Shown: one piece after another, positions 8,942 through 19,900 of the stretch
Layout of the letters: every line of letters starts with the position of its first letter
Position numbering within the stretch: the first letter of the stretch is position 1
From: Burkholderia ubonensis
GTDB lineage: Bacteria; Pseudomonadota; Gammaproteobacteria; Burkholderiales; Burkholderiaceae
Reading direction: 5' to 3'
DNA: 64,000 nt
Assembly (NCBI RefSeq): GCF_902833085.1
Contig: NZ_CADFEB010000005.1
Location: 62,001 to 126,000 of the forward strand
Translations under genes and position numbers: made by a program
The notes under the pieces: model-generated
The model's input: only the letters and a program-made list of their open reading frames with translations
Told to the model about the DNA's origin: nothing
Database searches by the model: none

Positions 8942-10702
8942 TCACGCATTCACCGCATCGACCCGCTGCCGCGCCGGCGTCGTATCGCTGACGATCCGCC
9001 CGTTGTCGAGCTTCAGCACGCGGTCGGCCAGATCGAAGTAGCGGTCGTCGTGCGTGATCACGACCACCGCCTTGCCGCGCGCGCGCAGCTCGGGCAGCAG
9101 CTGTTCGTAGAACACCGCCTTGAACGTCGGGTCCTGGTCGGCGGCCCATTCGTCGAACAGGTAGAACGGCCGGTCCTCCAGATACGCGACGACGAGCGCG
9201 AGCCGCTTGCGCTGCCCGGTGGACAGCGCGCGGGTCGAGAACGCGCCGTCGACGACCTTCACCTTGTGGTCGAGCGCGAGCTTGGCGACCAGCGCGTTCG
9301 CGCGCGCGTCGGCCTGCGCGCGGGCCGGATCGTCCGGGTCGACGATGCCGAGCAGCGCATCGAACAGGTGGAAATCGTTGAACACCGCGCTGAAACGCTG
9401 CCGGTACGCGGCGCGCTCGCGCCAGCCGACCGGCCGGCCGTCGACCTCGATCGCGCCTTCCTCGGGCTCGTAGAGGCCGGTGAGCACCTTCGCGAGCGTG
9501 GTCTTGCCGCTGCCGTTGCCGCCGACGATGAACACGAGCTCGCCGGGCTTCAGCGTCAGGTCGATCGGGCCGATGCTGAACATGCGCTCGTCGCGCTCGT
9601 GGAAATACGAATGCGTGACGCCGCGCAGCGTGACCGCGCCGGCGGGCGCGACGGCGGACCCTGCTGCGGACACCTCGCTCGCGGCAGGCGCGGTGCGCAG
9701 CGCGCCGAATTCGGCCATCACGTCCTCGATGCGCGCGAGCGACACGCGCGCCGCGTTGACGGTCGGCAGGTTGTTCAGCAGGCCGTCGAGCGGCACCAGC
9801 ATGAACAGGAACACGACGACGTAGCCGGCCGTCGCGCCCGGGTCCGCGTGCACGCCGAGCTGCGGCCAGAACGCGGCCGCGCCGAGGAACGCATAGAACA
9901 GGAAGATGATCCAGCCGACGCCGACCGCATACGCGCTGAACGCGCGGCGGCGGTGGTCGCGCACTTCGCCGATCGCAGCGCCCAGCTGGCCGTCGACGAA
10001 CTGGCGCGCGCGCGCATCGTGCAGCTTCAATTCCTTCGCGCCGGAGAACAGCGCGCCGAGATAGCCGAACAGCTTGTCCTGCGCGCGGCCGGCCGCTTCG
10101 AGCGACGCGATCGCGCGGCGGTCGCCGGTGTGATAGCCGAGCGAGCCCGCGACGATCGCCGCGAGTGCCAGCAGGCACACGGGCCACGACAGCCACGCGA
10201 GATAGCCGAGGCAGCCGAACACGATCGAGCCGTGCATCACCAGATTCGGCAGCGCGAAGAACAGCATCGACACGTTGGTCGCGTCGTCGGTCAGCACCGA
10301 CTGCACGGGCGCCGCGCCGATGCGCTCGACGTCGCGCAGCTCGGCCGCGCCGACGCGGCGCGCGAGATGCGCGCGCAGCCGCGCCATCGTGTCCTGTGAC
10401 AGCCGCGCGAACAGCACGCCCGACACGATCCGCGTGACGAGCGCGATCACCGCGCACAGCGCGAAGCGCCACGCGAGCGCGGCGTCGGCGGCGACCGGCT
10501 GCGCGAGCGCGCGGTTCAGCGTCGCGACGAGCAGCACGCTCGCGATGCCGTTCAGCACGCAGGCGACGAGCGCGAGCGCGAGCGCGGCGCGGCTTTCGCG
10601 CAGCAGCGCGAGGATCAGGCGCGCCGCCGGGCGCGCGGGCGGCGCGGCGTCGGCGGCAGGCGGGGAGGAGGGCGGCGGAGAGGGCTCGTGGGCGGCGGTC
10701 AT
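8942..10702 (-). CDS. orbE: Ornibactin/peptide exporter OrbE (fused ABC transporter)
   Basis: A 586-residue half-transporter of the PvdE/SyrD cyclic-peptide exporter family. An N-terminal membrane domain with about six hydrophobic helices (residues 30-320) is followed by a nucleotide-binding domain with Walker A GGNGSGKTT, signature LSTGQRKRL and Walker B FYLFDEW. It probably moves ornibactin or its precursor across the inner membrane. The ATG at 10702 is taken as the start; an in-frame TTG at 10714 would add four residues, and neither has a good Shine-Dalgarno sequence. An OrbS-type promoter lies 83 nt upstream, divergent from the orbI promoter. Confidence 0.92.
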   Translation of the reverse strand: MTAAHEPSPPPSSPPAADAAPPARPAARLILALLRESRAALALALVACVLNGIASVLLVATLNRALAQPVAADAALAWRFALCAVIALVTRIVSGVLFARLSQDTMARLRAHLARRVGAAELRDVERIGAAPVQSVLTDDATNVSMLFFALPNLVMHGSIVFGCLGYLAWLSWPVCLLALAAIVAGSLGYHTGDRRAIASLEAAGRAQDKLFGYLGALFSGAKELKLHDARARQFVDGQLGAAIGEVRDHRRRAFSAYAVGVGWIIFLFYAFLGAAAFWPQLGVHADPGATAGYVVVFLFMLVPLDGLLNNLPTVNAARVSLARIEDVMAEFGALRTAPAASEVSAAGSAVAPAGAVTLRGVTHSYFHERDERMFSIGPIDLTLKPGELVFIVGGNGSGKTTLAKVLTGLYEPEEGAIEVDGRPVGWRERAAYRQRFSAVFNDFHLFDALLGIVDPDDPARAQADARANALVAKLALDHKVKVVDGAFSTRALSTGQRKRLALVVAYLEDRPFYLFDEWAADQDPTFKAVFYEQLLPELRARGKAVVVITHDDRYFDLADRVLKLDNGRIVSDTTPARQRVDAVNA

Positions 10703-10784
10703 CGGCAACGTCAATAAAGTGAGAACGAACAGCGGAGAACGAACAACGGGAACGAACGGCGCGCGGTGCGCCTCCTGCCGAATA

Positions 10785-10809
10785 GACGAACGAGCCGCCG
10801 AAATATTTA
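10785..10809 (-). promoter_or_regulatory. OrbS-dependent promoter of orbE
   Basis: On the minus strand TAAA (10809-10806), 17 nt, CGTC (10788-10785): the same pattern and spacing as before orbH and orbI. It faces away from the orbI promoter; the two -35 elements are 27 bp apart. Confidence 0.82.
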
Positions 10810-10836
10810 GTCATCGGCGGATCGAGCGCAAAACGG

Positions 10837-10861
10837 TAAAAAACCGGCCGCGCCGTTCGTC
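10837..10861 (+). promoter_or_regulatory. OrbS-dependent promoter of orbI operon
   Basis: TAAA (10837-10840), 17 nt, CGTC (10858-10861), with a GC-rich spacer. It should drive the long orbI-orbJ-orbK-pvdA-orbA-pvdF-orbL transcript. Confidence 0.85.
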
Positions 10862-10932
10862 ACACCAGTGAAGCCGCCCAGCGCGGCGCCGTGAGTTGGC
10901 CGTAGCGGCCGGACCTGAAGGACTTCACGCCC

Positions 10933-13900
10933 ATGACGAGTTTCCCGACTGCGTTGCATCACCGAATCCGCGAGCTGGCGCGCCGCGCGCCCGACGCGCC
11001 CGCGCTCGCCGTCTCCTTTCCGACTGAAATCCGCCTGACGCGCGGCGCGCTCGATGCGCGCGCGTCGCGGCTCGCGCGGCGGCTGCGCGCGGCGGGCGTC
11101 GGCGCCGAGGTGCGGGTCGGCGTGTGCGTCGAGCGCTCGTGCGAGCTGTTCGTCGCGCTGCTGGCCGTGCTGAAGGCGGGCGGCGTGTTCGTGCCGCTCG
11201 ATCCGCGCCATCCGGCCGCACGCCTCGACTGGATCGTGCGCGACGCGAACCTGCGCCACGGCATCGTCGACGCCGCGGGGCGCGCGGCGCTCGGCGCGCC
11301 GTTCGCGCATGCGTTCGACGTCGCGGACGTCGATGCCGAAACAGCGGACCCAGCGCACGCATATGCCGCTGAAGACGACGCACCGGTCCATCCGCGCGCG
11401 GCCGCCTACATGATCTACACGTCGGGCTCGACCGGCAAGCCGAAGGCGGTCGTCGTCGAGCACGGGCCGCTCGCTGCGCATTGCGATGCGCTCGCGGCCG
11501 CGCTGCCGATCGAGGCCGGCGACCGGCTGCTGCATTTCGCGTCGGTCAATTTCGACGCCGCGCACGAATGCTGGCTCGCGCCGCTCGCGGTCGGCGCGAG
11601 CATCGCGGTCGCGCCGCCGCAGCCGTTCGCGCCGGACGCCGCGCATGCGCTGATGGTGCGCGAGCAGGTCAGCGTCGCCGCGTTTCCGCCTGCCTACCTG
11701 CGCGAGTTCGCGGCGCTCGCCGCGCGCGACGGCGTGCCGCCCGCGCTGCGCGTGCTCGCGTTCGGCGGCGAGGCGCTGCCGCAGCAGGCGTTCGAGTTCG
11801 TGCGCGACACCTTTCCGGCGGTGCGGCTCGTCAACGGCTACGGGCCGACCGAAGCGGTGATCTCGCCGATGCTGTGGCCGGTCGAGCCGGGCGAGACGCC
11901 CGCGCTCGCCGCGGACGACGCGTTCGCGGCGCTGCCGATCGGCCGGCCGATCGGTCCGCGGGTTGCCCGCGTCGACGGTGGCGACTGTGGCGATGATGGC
12001 GCGGCGGGCGAGCTGCTGCTCGGCGGCGTCTGTCTCGCGCGCGGCTATCACGGCCGCCCGGCGCTGACCGCCGAGCGCTTCGTGCCCGATCCGGACGGCG
12101 CGCCCGGCGCGCGCGTCTATCGCACCGGCGACCTCGCGCGGGTGCGCGACGACGGCGCATTCGATTACCTCGGCCGCCTCGACGATCAGGTGCAGGTGCG
12201 CGGCGTGCGCGTCGAGCCGGCGGAAATCGCCGCATGCCTGCGCGCGCATCCGGCCGTCGCCGATGCGGCGGTGGTCGCGGAAACCGACGGCGGCCCGACG
12301 CGGCTCGTCGCGTGCGTCGCGCTGCGCACGGAGGCCGACGACGCGGCGCTGAAGGCGCACGTCGCCGCGCAGCTGCCGGCTGCCTGGCAGCCGCACCGGT
12401 ACGTGCGCTGCGACGCGCTGCCGTACACGCTGAACGGCAAGCTCGACCGCGCGGCGCTGCGCGAGCGGATCGCCGCGGACCGTGCGGACAGCGCGGGCCG
12501 CGCAGCCGGCGACGCGCCGCGCACGGACACCGAGCGGCGCACCGCTGAAATCTGGCAGACGCTGCTCGGCCTCGACGCGCCGCCGTCGCGCGACGACCGG
12601 TTCCTCGCGCTGGGCGGCGATTCGCTCGCGGCGATGCAGCTGCAGGCTGCAATTCGTGCCGAATGGCGCGTCAACCTGCGGCTCGACATGCTGTTCGCGG
12701 ACCCGGCGCTCGCCGCATTGGCCGACGCGATCGACCGCGCGGAGCGCGAAACCGGCGCACCGCTCGTCGCGATCGCGGCGCGCGCCGGCGCGCCGGCCGG
12801 CGCACCGTATGCGGAGCGCGCGGCGTCGCTGGCGCAGCAGCGCTTCTGGGTGCTCGCGCAGACGCGCGACGCGAGTTCGGCCTATCACATCGCCGCGCAC
12901 TGGACGATCGACGGCGCGCTCGACCGCGCCGCGCTGCAGCGCGCGCTCGATCACGTGATCGGCCGGCACGACGCGTGGCGCACGACGCTCGTCGAAAACG
13001 ACGACGGCGTCGTGATGCAGCGGATCCACGCGCGCCTGCCGGTGGCGATCGCCGAAGTCGACCTGCGCGGCCTGCCGCCGGCCGGCCGCGACGCGCAGGC
13101 GGCGATCCTCGCCGAGCGCGACGCCGGCGCGCCGTTCGACCTCGCCGAAGGCCCGCTCGTGCGCGCGACGCTCATCGCGCTCGCCGACAGCCGCCACCGG
13201 CTGCTGCTGACCGCCCATCACGCGATCACCGACGGCTGGAGCTCGCGCTGCGCGTTCGACGAGCTGACGGCGGCCTATTGCGCGTATGCGAACGGCGTCG
13301 CGCCGGCGCTGCCCGCGCTGCCGATCCAGTACGCGGACTATGCGGACTGGCAGCGCGACATGCTCGCAGGCGGCGAGGGCGAGCGGCAATTGAACTACTG
13401 GCGCGCCGCGCTGCAGGACGCGCCGGGCCCGCTCGCGCTGCCGGTCGACCGGCAGCCGGGCGCGACGCGCACGCTGCACGGCGCGCGCACGTCGCTGCGC
13501 CTGCCCGATGCGGTCGCGGCCGACGTGCGCCGGCTCGCGCGCGATGCGCACGCGACGGTCTTCACGGTGCTGATGGCCGCGCTCGACGCGTGGCTGTCGC
13601 GCCTGACCGGCGCGACCGACGTGGTGGTCGCGGTGCCGGTCGCGCACCGGCAGCGCCCGGAAACGCGCGCGCTGCTCGGGCTGTTCCTGAACACCGTCGC
13701 GCTGCGCGTGCGCGTCGCGCCGGCACAGCCGTTCGCCGCGCTGGTCGACGCGGTGCGCGCGGCGGCGCTCGATGCGTATGCGCACCAGGACGTGCCGTTC
13801 GAGCGCGTCGTCGACGCGGTGAAGCCGCCGGTGCGGCGCGGCGACGAATGGCTGCGCGTCAAGTTCGCGCAGCAGTTCGATGCGCGGCTCGACAGCGCGC

Positions 13901-16900
13901 TGCCGGGCGCGACCGCGGTCGCGACGCCGGGGCCGGACCTCGCCGCGCGCTTCGATTTCGCGCTCGATTTCACCGACGATGCGAGCGGCATCGAACTGGT
14001 CGCCGCGTATGCGACCGACTGCCTCGACGCCGACACCGCGCGCGCGTGGCTCGCCAGCTACGCGGCGCTCGTCGCGGCCGCCGCGCGCGATCCGCAGCGC
14101 GCGGTCACGGCGCTGCCGTGCGACGGCGCGCATGGCACACATGAAGCGCGGCAGCCGCGCGACGGCCGCGTGTTCACACCCGAACACGCGGATATCGTCG
14201 CGGCGTTCGCACGACAGGCCGCTGCCTATCCGCATCGCGTCGCGCTGGCCGATGCGGCGGCGTCGCTGACGTTCGCCGAACTCGACGATGCATCCAATCG
14301 CGTCGCTTGCGCGCTGCAACTGCGCGGCACGGCGGCCGAGGAACCGGTCGTCGTCTGCATCGAGCGCTCGGCGCGCTTCGTCGTCGGCCTGCTCGGCGCG
14401 CTGAAGGCAGGCGCGCTGGCCGTGCTGCTCGATCCGGCGCAGCCGGCCGAGCGGCTCGCGGCGGCCGCCGCCGATTGCCGCGCGCGCTCGGCGCTCGTCG
14501 CCGGCGACGCCGCGTGGCCGGCCGGCACGCTCACGCAGGCGCTCGACGTCGACGCGCTCGCGGCCGACGCGACGCTCGCCCAGGCGGGCGCCGCGCGCAT
14601 CGCGCCGCACCCGGACCAGGGCGCGTACCTGATCTATACGTCCGGCTCGACCGGCACGCCGAAGGGCGTCGTCGTATCGCACCGCGCGCTCGCCGACTAC
14701 GTGCAGGGCATGCTCGACGAGCTCGCGTTCGCGCCGGACGCATCGTTCGCGATGGTGTCGACGGTCGCGGCCGATCTCGGCCATACGACGCTGTTCGGCG
14801 CGCTGAGCGCGGGCCGCACGCTGCATCTGCTGCCGGCGTCGTGCGCGTTCGATCCGGACGCGTTCGCCGACGAGATGCGCCGCCGCGACGTCGGCGTGCT
14901 GAAGATCGTGCCGAGCCATCTGCAGGCGCTGCTCGAAGCCCGCGCGCCGGCCGACGTGCTGCCGAGCCATGCGCTCGTGACGGGCGGCGAAACGCTCACG
15001 TGGGGGCTGGTCGCGCGCATCGCCGCGCTCAAGCCCGCGTGCCGGGTGATCAATCACTACGGCCCGACCGAGGCGACCGTCGGCGCGCTCGCGTGCGACA
15101 CGGCGTCGATGGCCGCCGATGTGCACGACGGGGCGCGCGGCGTGCCGCTTGGCGGGCCGCTGCCGAACGCGCGCGCGATCGTGCTCGATGCGTTCGGCGC
15201 GTGCGTGCCGGCGGGCGCGACCGGCGAGCTGTACCTCGGCGGGCCGGGCGTCGCGCGCGGCTACTGGGGCCGGCCGGCGGCGACCGCCGAGCGCTTCCTG
15301 CCCGATCCGTTCACGCCGGGCGCGCGCGTGTACCGCACCGGCGACCGCGTGCGGCTGCGCACGGACGGCCGCATCGATTTCCTCGGGCGGATCGACGACC
15401 AGGTCAAGATCCGCGGCTATCGCGTCGAGCCGGGCGAGGTGAGCGCGGCCGTGCGCGCGGCCGACGGCATCGCGCAGGCGGAAACGCTGGCGGTCGAGCA
15501 CGACGGCCGCCTGCGGCTCGCCGCGTTCGTCGTCGCGCGCGACGGCGCGGCGTTCGACGAGGCCGCGCTGCGTGCGCGGCTCGCGGCGGCGCTGCCGGAC
15601 TACATGGTGCCGGCGCAGATCGTCGCGCTGCCGCGTCTGCCGGTGACGGCGAACGGCAAGGTCGATCGCGCGGCGCTGCGCGTGCTGGCCGCCGTGCCTG
15701 CCGCGAGCGTGCAGGGCGATGCGCCGCAAGGCGCGGTCGAGACGACGCTCGCGGAAATCTGGCAGGCGGTGCTGAAAGCGCCGCGCGTCGGCCGCGACGA
15801 CAACTTCTTCGAACTCGGCGGCGACTCGATCCTCGTGCTGCAGGTGATCGCCCGCGCGCGCAAGCGCGGCGTGCGCTTCACGCCGAAGCAGCTGTTCGAC
15901 GGCCCGACGCTCGCCGAGCTGGCGCGCGTCGCGAAGACGGAAGACGTGGCGCAACCCACGCCGGTCGCGCAGGCTGCGACGACGGCGGCCGCCGCGCGCG
16001 TGCTGACGCCCGCGCAGCAGCGCTTCTTCGCGCTCGACGTGCCGCATCCGGGCCACTGGAACCAGGCGGTCGCGTTCGACGTGCGCGGGTCGTTCGACCC
16101 CGCCGCGTTCGCGCGCGCGTTCGACGCGCTGCTCACGCATCACGAAGCGTTCCGCCGGCGCTTCACGCGCGGCGCGCATGGCGCGTGGCAGGCCGACGAC
16201 GTGCAGCGCCCGTACGACGCGCTGCCGTTCGTCGAAGTCGCCGCGCGCGACGACGCCGACGCGCTCGCGCGCTTCGATGCGCTGCAGCGCCGGCTCGATC
16301 TCGGCCGCGGGCCGCTCGCCTGCGCGTGCGCGGCGCGGCTGCCGGACGGCGCGACGCGGCTGTTCGTCGCGATCCACCACGCGATCGTCGACGGCGTGTC
16401 GTGGCGAATCCTGCTCGACGATCTCGACACCGCGTACCGCGCCGCCTGCGAGCAACGGCCGATCCGGCTCGCGCTGCAGGGCCTGTGCGCCGACGCGTGG
16501 GCCGCGCGGCTCGCGCGCGCGGCGACCGATCCGGGCTCGCCGTTCGCGAACGAGACCGCGTACTGGACCGGGATGGCGCACGGCGACGACGTCGCGCCCG
16601 ACCATCCGGACGCGCCGGCGACCAACGCGGACGCGGCCGTCGTCGTGCAGACGATCGACGCCGCGCTGACCCGCGCGGCGCTCGCCGACGCGCACGCCGC
16701 GTACCGCACGCAGACGATCGAGCTGCTCGCCGCCGCGCTTGCCATGGCGCTGACCGACGGGCGCGACGCGGCGTCGTGCCGCGTCGAACTGGAAGGGCAC
16801 GGCCGCGAGGCGCTGTTCGACGATGCGGATGCGAGCCGCACGATCGGCTGGCTGACGAGCCATTACCCGGTTTCGCTGCCGGTCGCGGCGAGCCCGCGCG

Positions 16901-19900
16901 ACACGCTGTGCGCGGTCAAGGATGCGCTGCGCGCGGTGCCGCACAAGGGGCTCGGCTTCGGCGTGCTCGCGCACTACGGCGATGCGGCGACGCGCGCGGC
17001 GCTGGCCGCGGTGCCGCGTCCGCGCGTGACCTTCAACTATCTCGGCCAGTTCGACGCGCCGCGCGACGCGACGCTCGTGCCGCGCTTCGGCGGCGCCGGC
17101 GTCGAGCGCGATCCGCAGGGGCCGCTCGGCAACGCGCTCGCGATCCACGCGTATCTCGACGAGGACCGCGATGGCGTGCGCACGCTGAAGCTGCACTGGG
17201 TGTACGGCGCGCCGCAGTTCGAGCGCGCGACGATCGACGCGTTCGCCGCGCGGTTCGCGGCGGCGCTGCGTGCGCTCGTCGATGCGTGCGCGATGCGCAT
17301 CGCCCAGCGCGGCGGCGGCGCGACGCCGGGCGACTTCCCGCTTGCGCGGGGCGCGGGCCTCACGCAGGCGGCGATCGAGCGCGCGCCGCTCGACTGGCGC
17401 ACGATCGATGACGTGTATCCGTTGTCGCCGATGCAGCAGGGCATCCTGTTCCACGCGCTGTTCGCGCCGGGCCATGCGAGCTACGTGAACCAGCTCGTCG
17501 CGACCGCGACGGCGCTCGACGCCGACCGGCTCGCGGCCGCGTTCGACGCCTCGATCGCGCGGCACGACATCCTGCGCACCAGCATCATGCCGGACGAAGC
17601 GGCGCCGCTGCAGCGCGTGCACCGGCAGGCGGCGCTGCCGGTCGAGCAGCTCGACTGGCGCACGCGCGGCGCGACGCTCGACGCCGACTTCGACGCGTGG
17701 CTCGCGGCCGACCGCGCGCGCGGCTTCGACTGGAACCAGCCGCCGCTGATGCGGCTCACGCTGATCTGCGTGACGGACGACGCGTGGCGCATCGTATGGA
17801 CCCGCCATCACGTGCTGCTCGACGGCTGGAGCACCGCGCGGCTGCTCGCCGACGTGCTGCGCGACTACCGCGACCCGGACGCCGTGTCGCCGTTCGCGAG
17901 CCGCCCGGCGCTGCGCTACCGCGACTTCATCGCGTGGCTCGGCGCGCGCGACCGCGACGCGGACGAACGCTTCTGGACCGGACGCCTCGCGCGGCTCGAC
18001 GCGCCGACGCTGATCGCCGAGCGCACCGCCGACCGTGCGGACGCGGCGATGCGCACGTGGCGCGCGCGCATCGATGCGGATGCATTCGCACACGTCATGC
18101 AAACGGCGCGCGCGCTGAAGCTGACCGTCAACACGCTGGTGCAGGGCGCGTGGGCGCTCGCGCTGCAGCGGATGACGCACCAGCCGGCGGTCGCGTTCGG
18201 CGCGACCGTCGCGGGCCGTCCGGACGCGCTGTCGGACGTCGACGCGGTGCTCGGCCTGTTCATCAACACGGTGCCGGTGATCACCGCGCCCGCGCCGCAG
18301 CAGCGCGCGGCCGACTGGCTGCAGGCGCTGCAGCGCGACAACGCGGCAGCGGCCGAGCACGCGCATGCGCCGCTCGCCGACATCCAGCGCTGGGCGCGCG
18401 GCGCCGGCGGCGCGCTGTTCGACACGCTGGTCGTGTTCGAGAACTATCCGGTCGACGACACCGCGCACGACGCGGACCCGCGCGCGCTCGCGCTGCGCGA
18501 CGTGCGCAGCATCGAGGCGACCGATTTCGCGCTGACGCTGGTGATCGAGAGCGGCGCGGAACTGACGATCGACTACGGCTACGACACCGCACGCATCGAC
18601 GCGCTGCAGGTCGAGACCTGGCATCGCGCGTTCGCGTGCGCGCTCGACGCGCTGGCGAGCATGCCCGATGCGCTGCTCGGCGCGCTGTCGATCGGCGACG
18701 ACGCGGCGCGCGACGCGCTCGCCCGGCGCGACGCGACCGCCCGCGCGTGGTCGGCGCATCAGCAACTGCCGCTGCACGCGCAATTCGAAGCGGCGGCCCG
18801 CGCGACGCCCGGCGCAGTCGCGCTCGAATACGCGGACGCGCACGGCAGCCTGCACCGGATGACCTACGCCGAGCTCGACGCGTGCACGTCGCGGGTCGCC
18901 GCCGCGTTGCGCCGGCAGGGCGTGCGGCCCGACACGCCGGTCGCGTTGTGCGTCGAGCGCTCGTTCGACATGGTGAGCGCGCTCGTCGGCGTGCTGAAGG
19001 CCGGCGCGGCGTATCTGCCGGTCGATCCCGACTATCCGGCCGAGCGCATCGCGTACCTGCTGCGCGATGCGCGGCCCGCGGTCGTGCTGACGCAGCCGCA
19101 CCTGCGCGCGCAGGTCGAAGCCGCGCTCGGCGACACCGCCGGCACGCAGTTGCTGACGGTGGCGGACCTGCTCGCGCAGGACCTCGCACCGGACCCGGCC
19201 GGGCCGGTCGCGGTCGCCGATGCGCAGCTCGCGTACCTGATCTACACGTCCGGCTCGACCGGCAAGCCGAAGGGCGCGGGCAACACGCACGGCGCGCTCG
19301 CGAACCGGATCGCGTGGATGCAGCACGCATACCGGCTCACGCGCGACGACGTCGTGCTGCACAAGACGCCGTTCGGCTTCGACGTGTCGGTGTGGGAGTT
19401 CGTCTGGCCGCTGTCGCAGGGCGCGAAGCTCGCGATCGCCGCGCCCGGCGACCATCGCGACCCGGCGCGCCTTGCCGCCGCGATCCACGCGCACCGCGTG
19501 ACGGTGCTGCATTTCGTGCCGTCGATGCTGGCCGCGTTCGCCGCGCATCTCGACGATTTCGGCGCGGCCGCGCAATGCGGCAGCGTGCGGCTGATCGTCG
19601 CGAGCGGCGAGGCGCTTGCGCCCGAACTGGTCGCGAAGGTCGCGCGCCTGTTGCCGCGCGCGACGCTCGTCAACCTGTACGGGCCGACCGAGGCGGCGAT
19701 CGACGTGTCGCACTGGACCTGCGGCCCGGCCGATGCGCACGCGCACGCGGTGCCGATCGGCCAGCCGATCGCGAACCTGCAGCTGCACGTGCTCGACGCC
19801 GCATGGCAGCCGGTGCCGGCCGGCGCGACCGGCGAGCTGTACCTGGCCGGCGCGGGCCTCGCGCGCGGCTATCTCGGCCGGCCGGGGCTGACGGCCGAGC

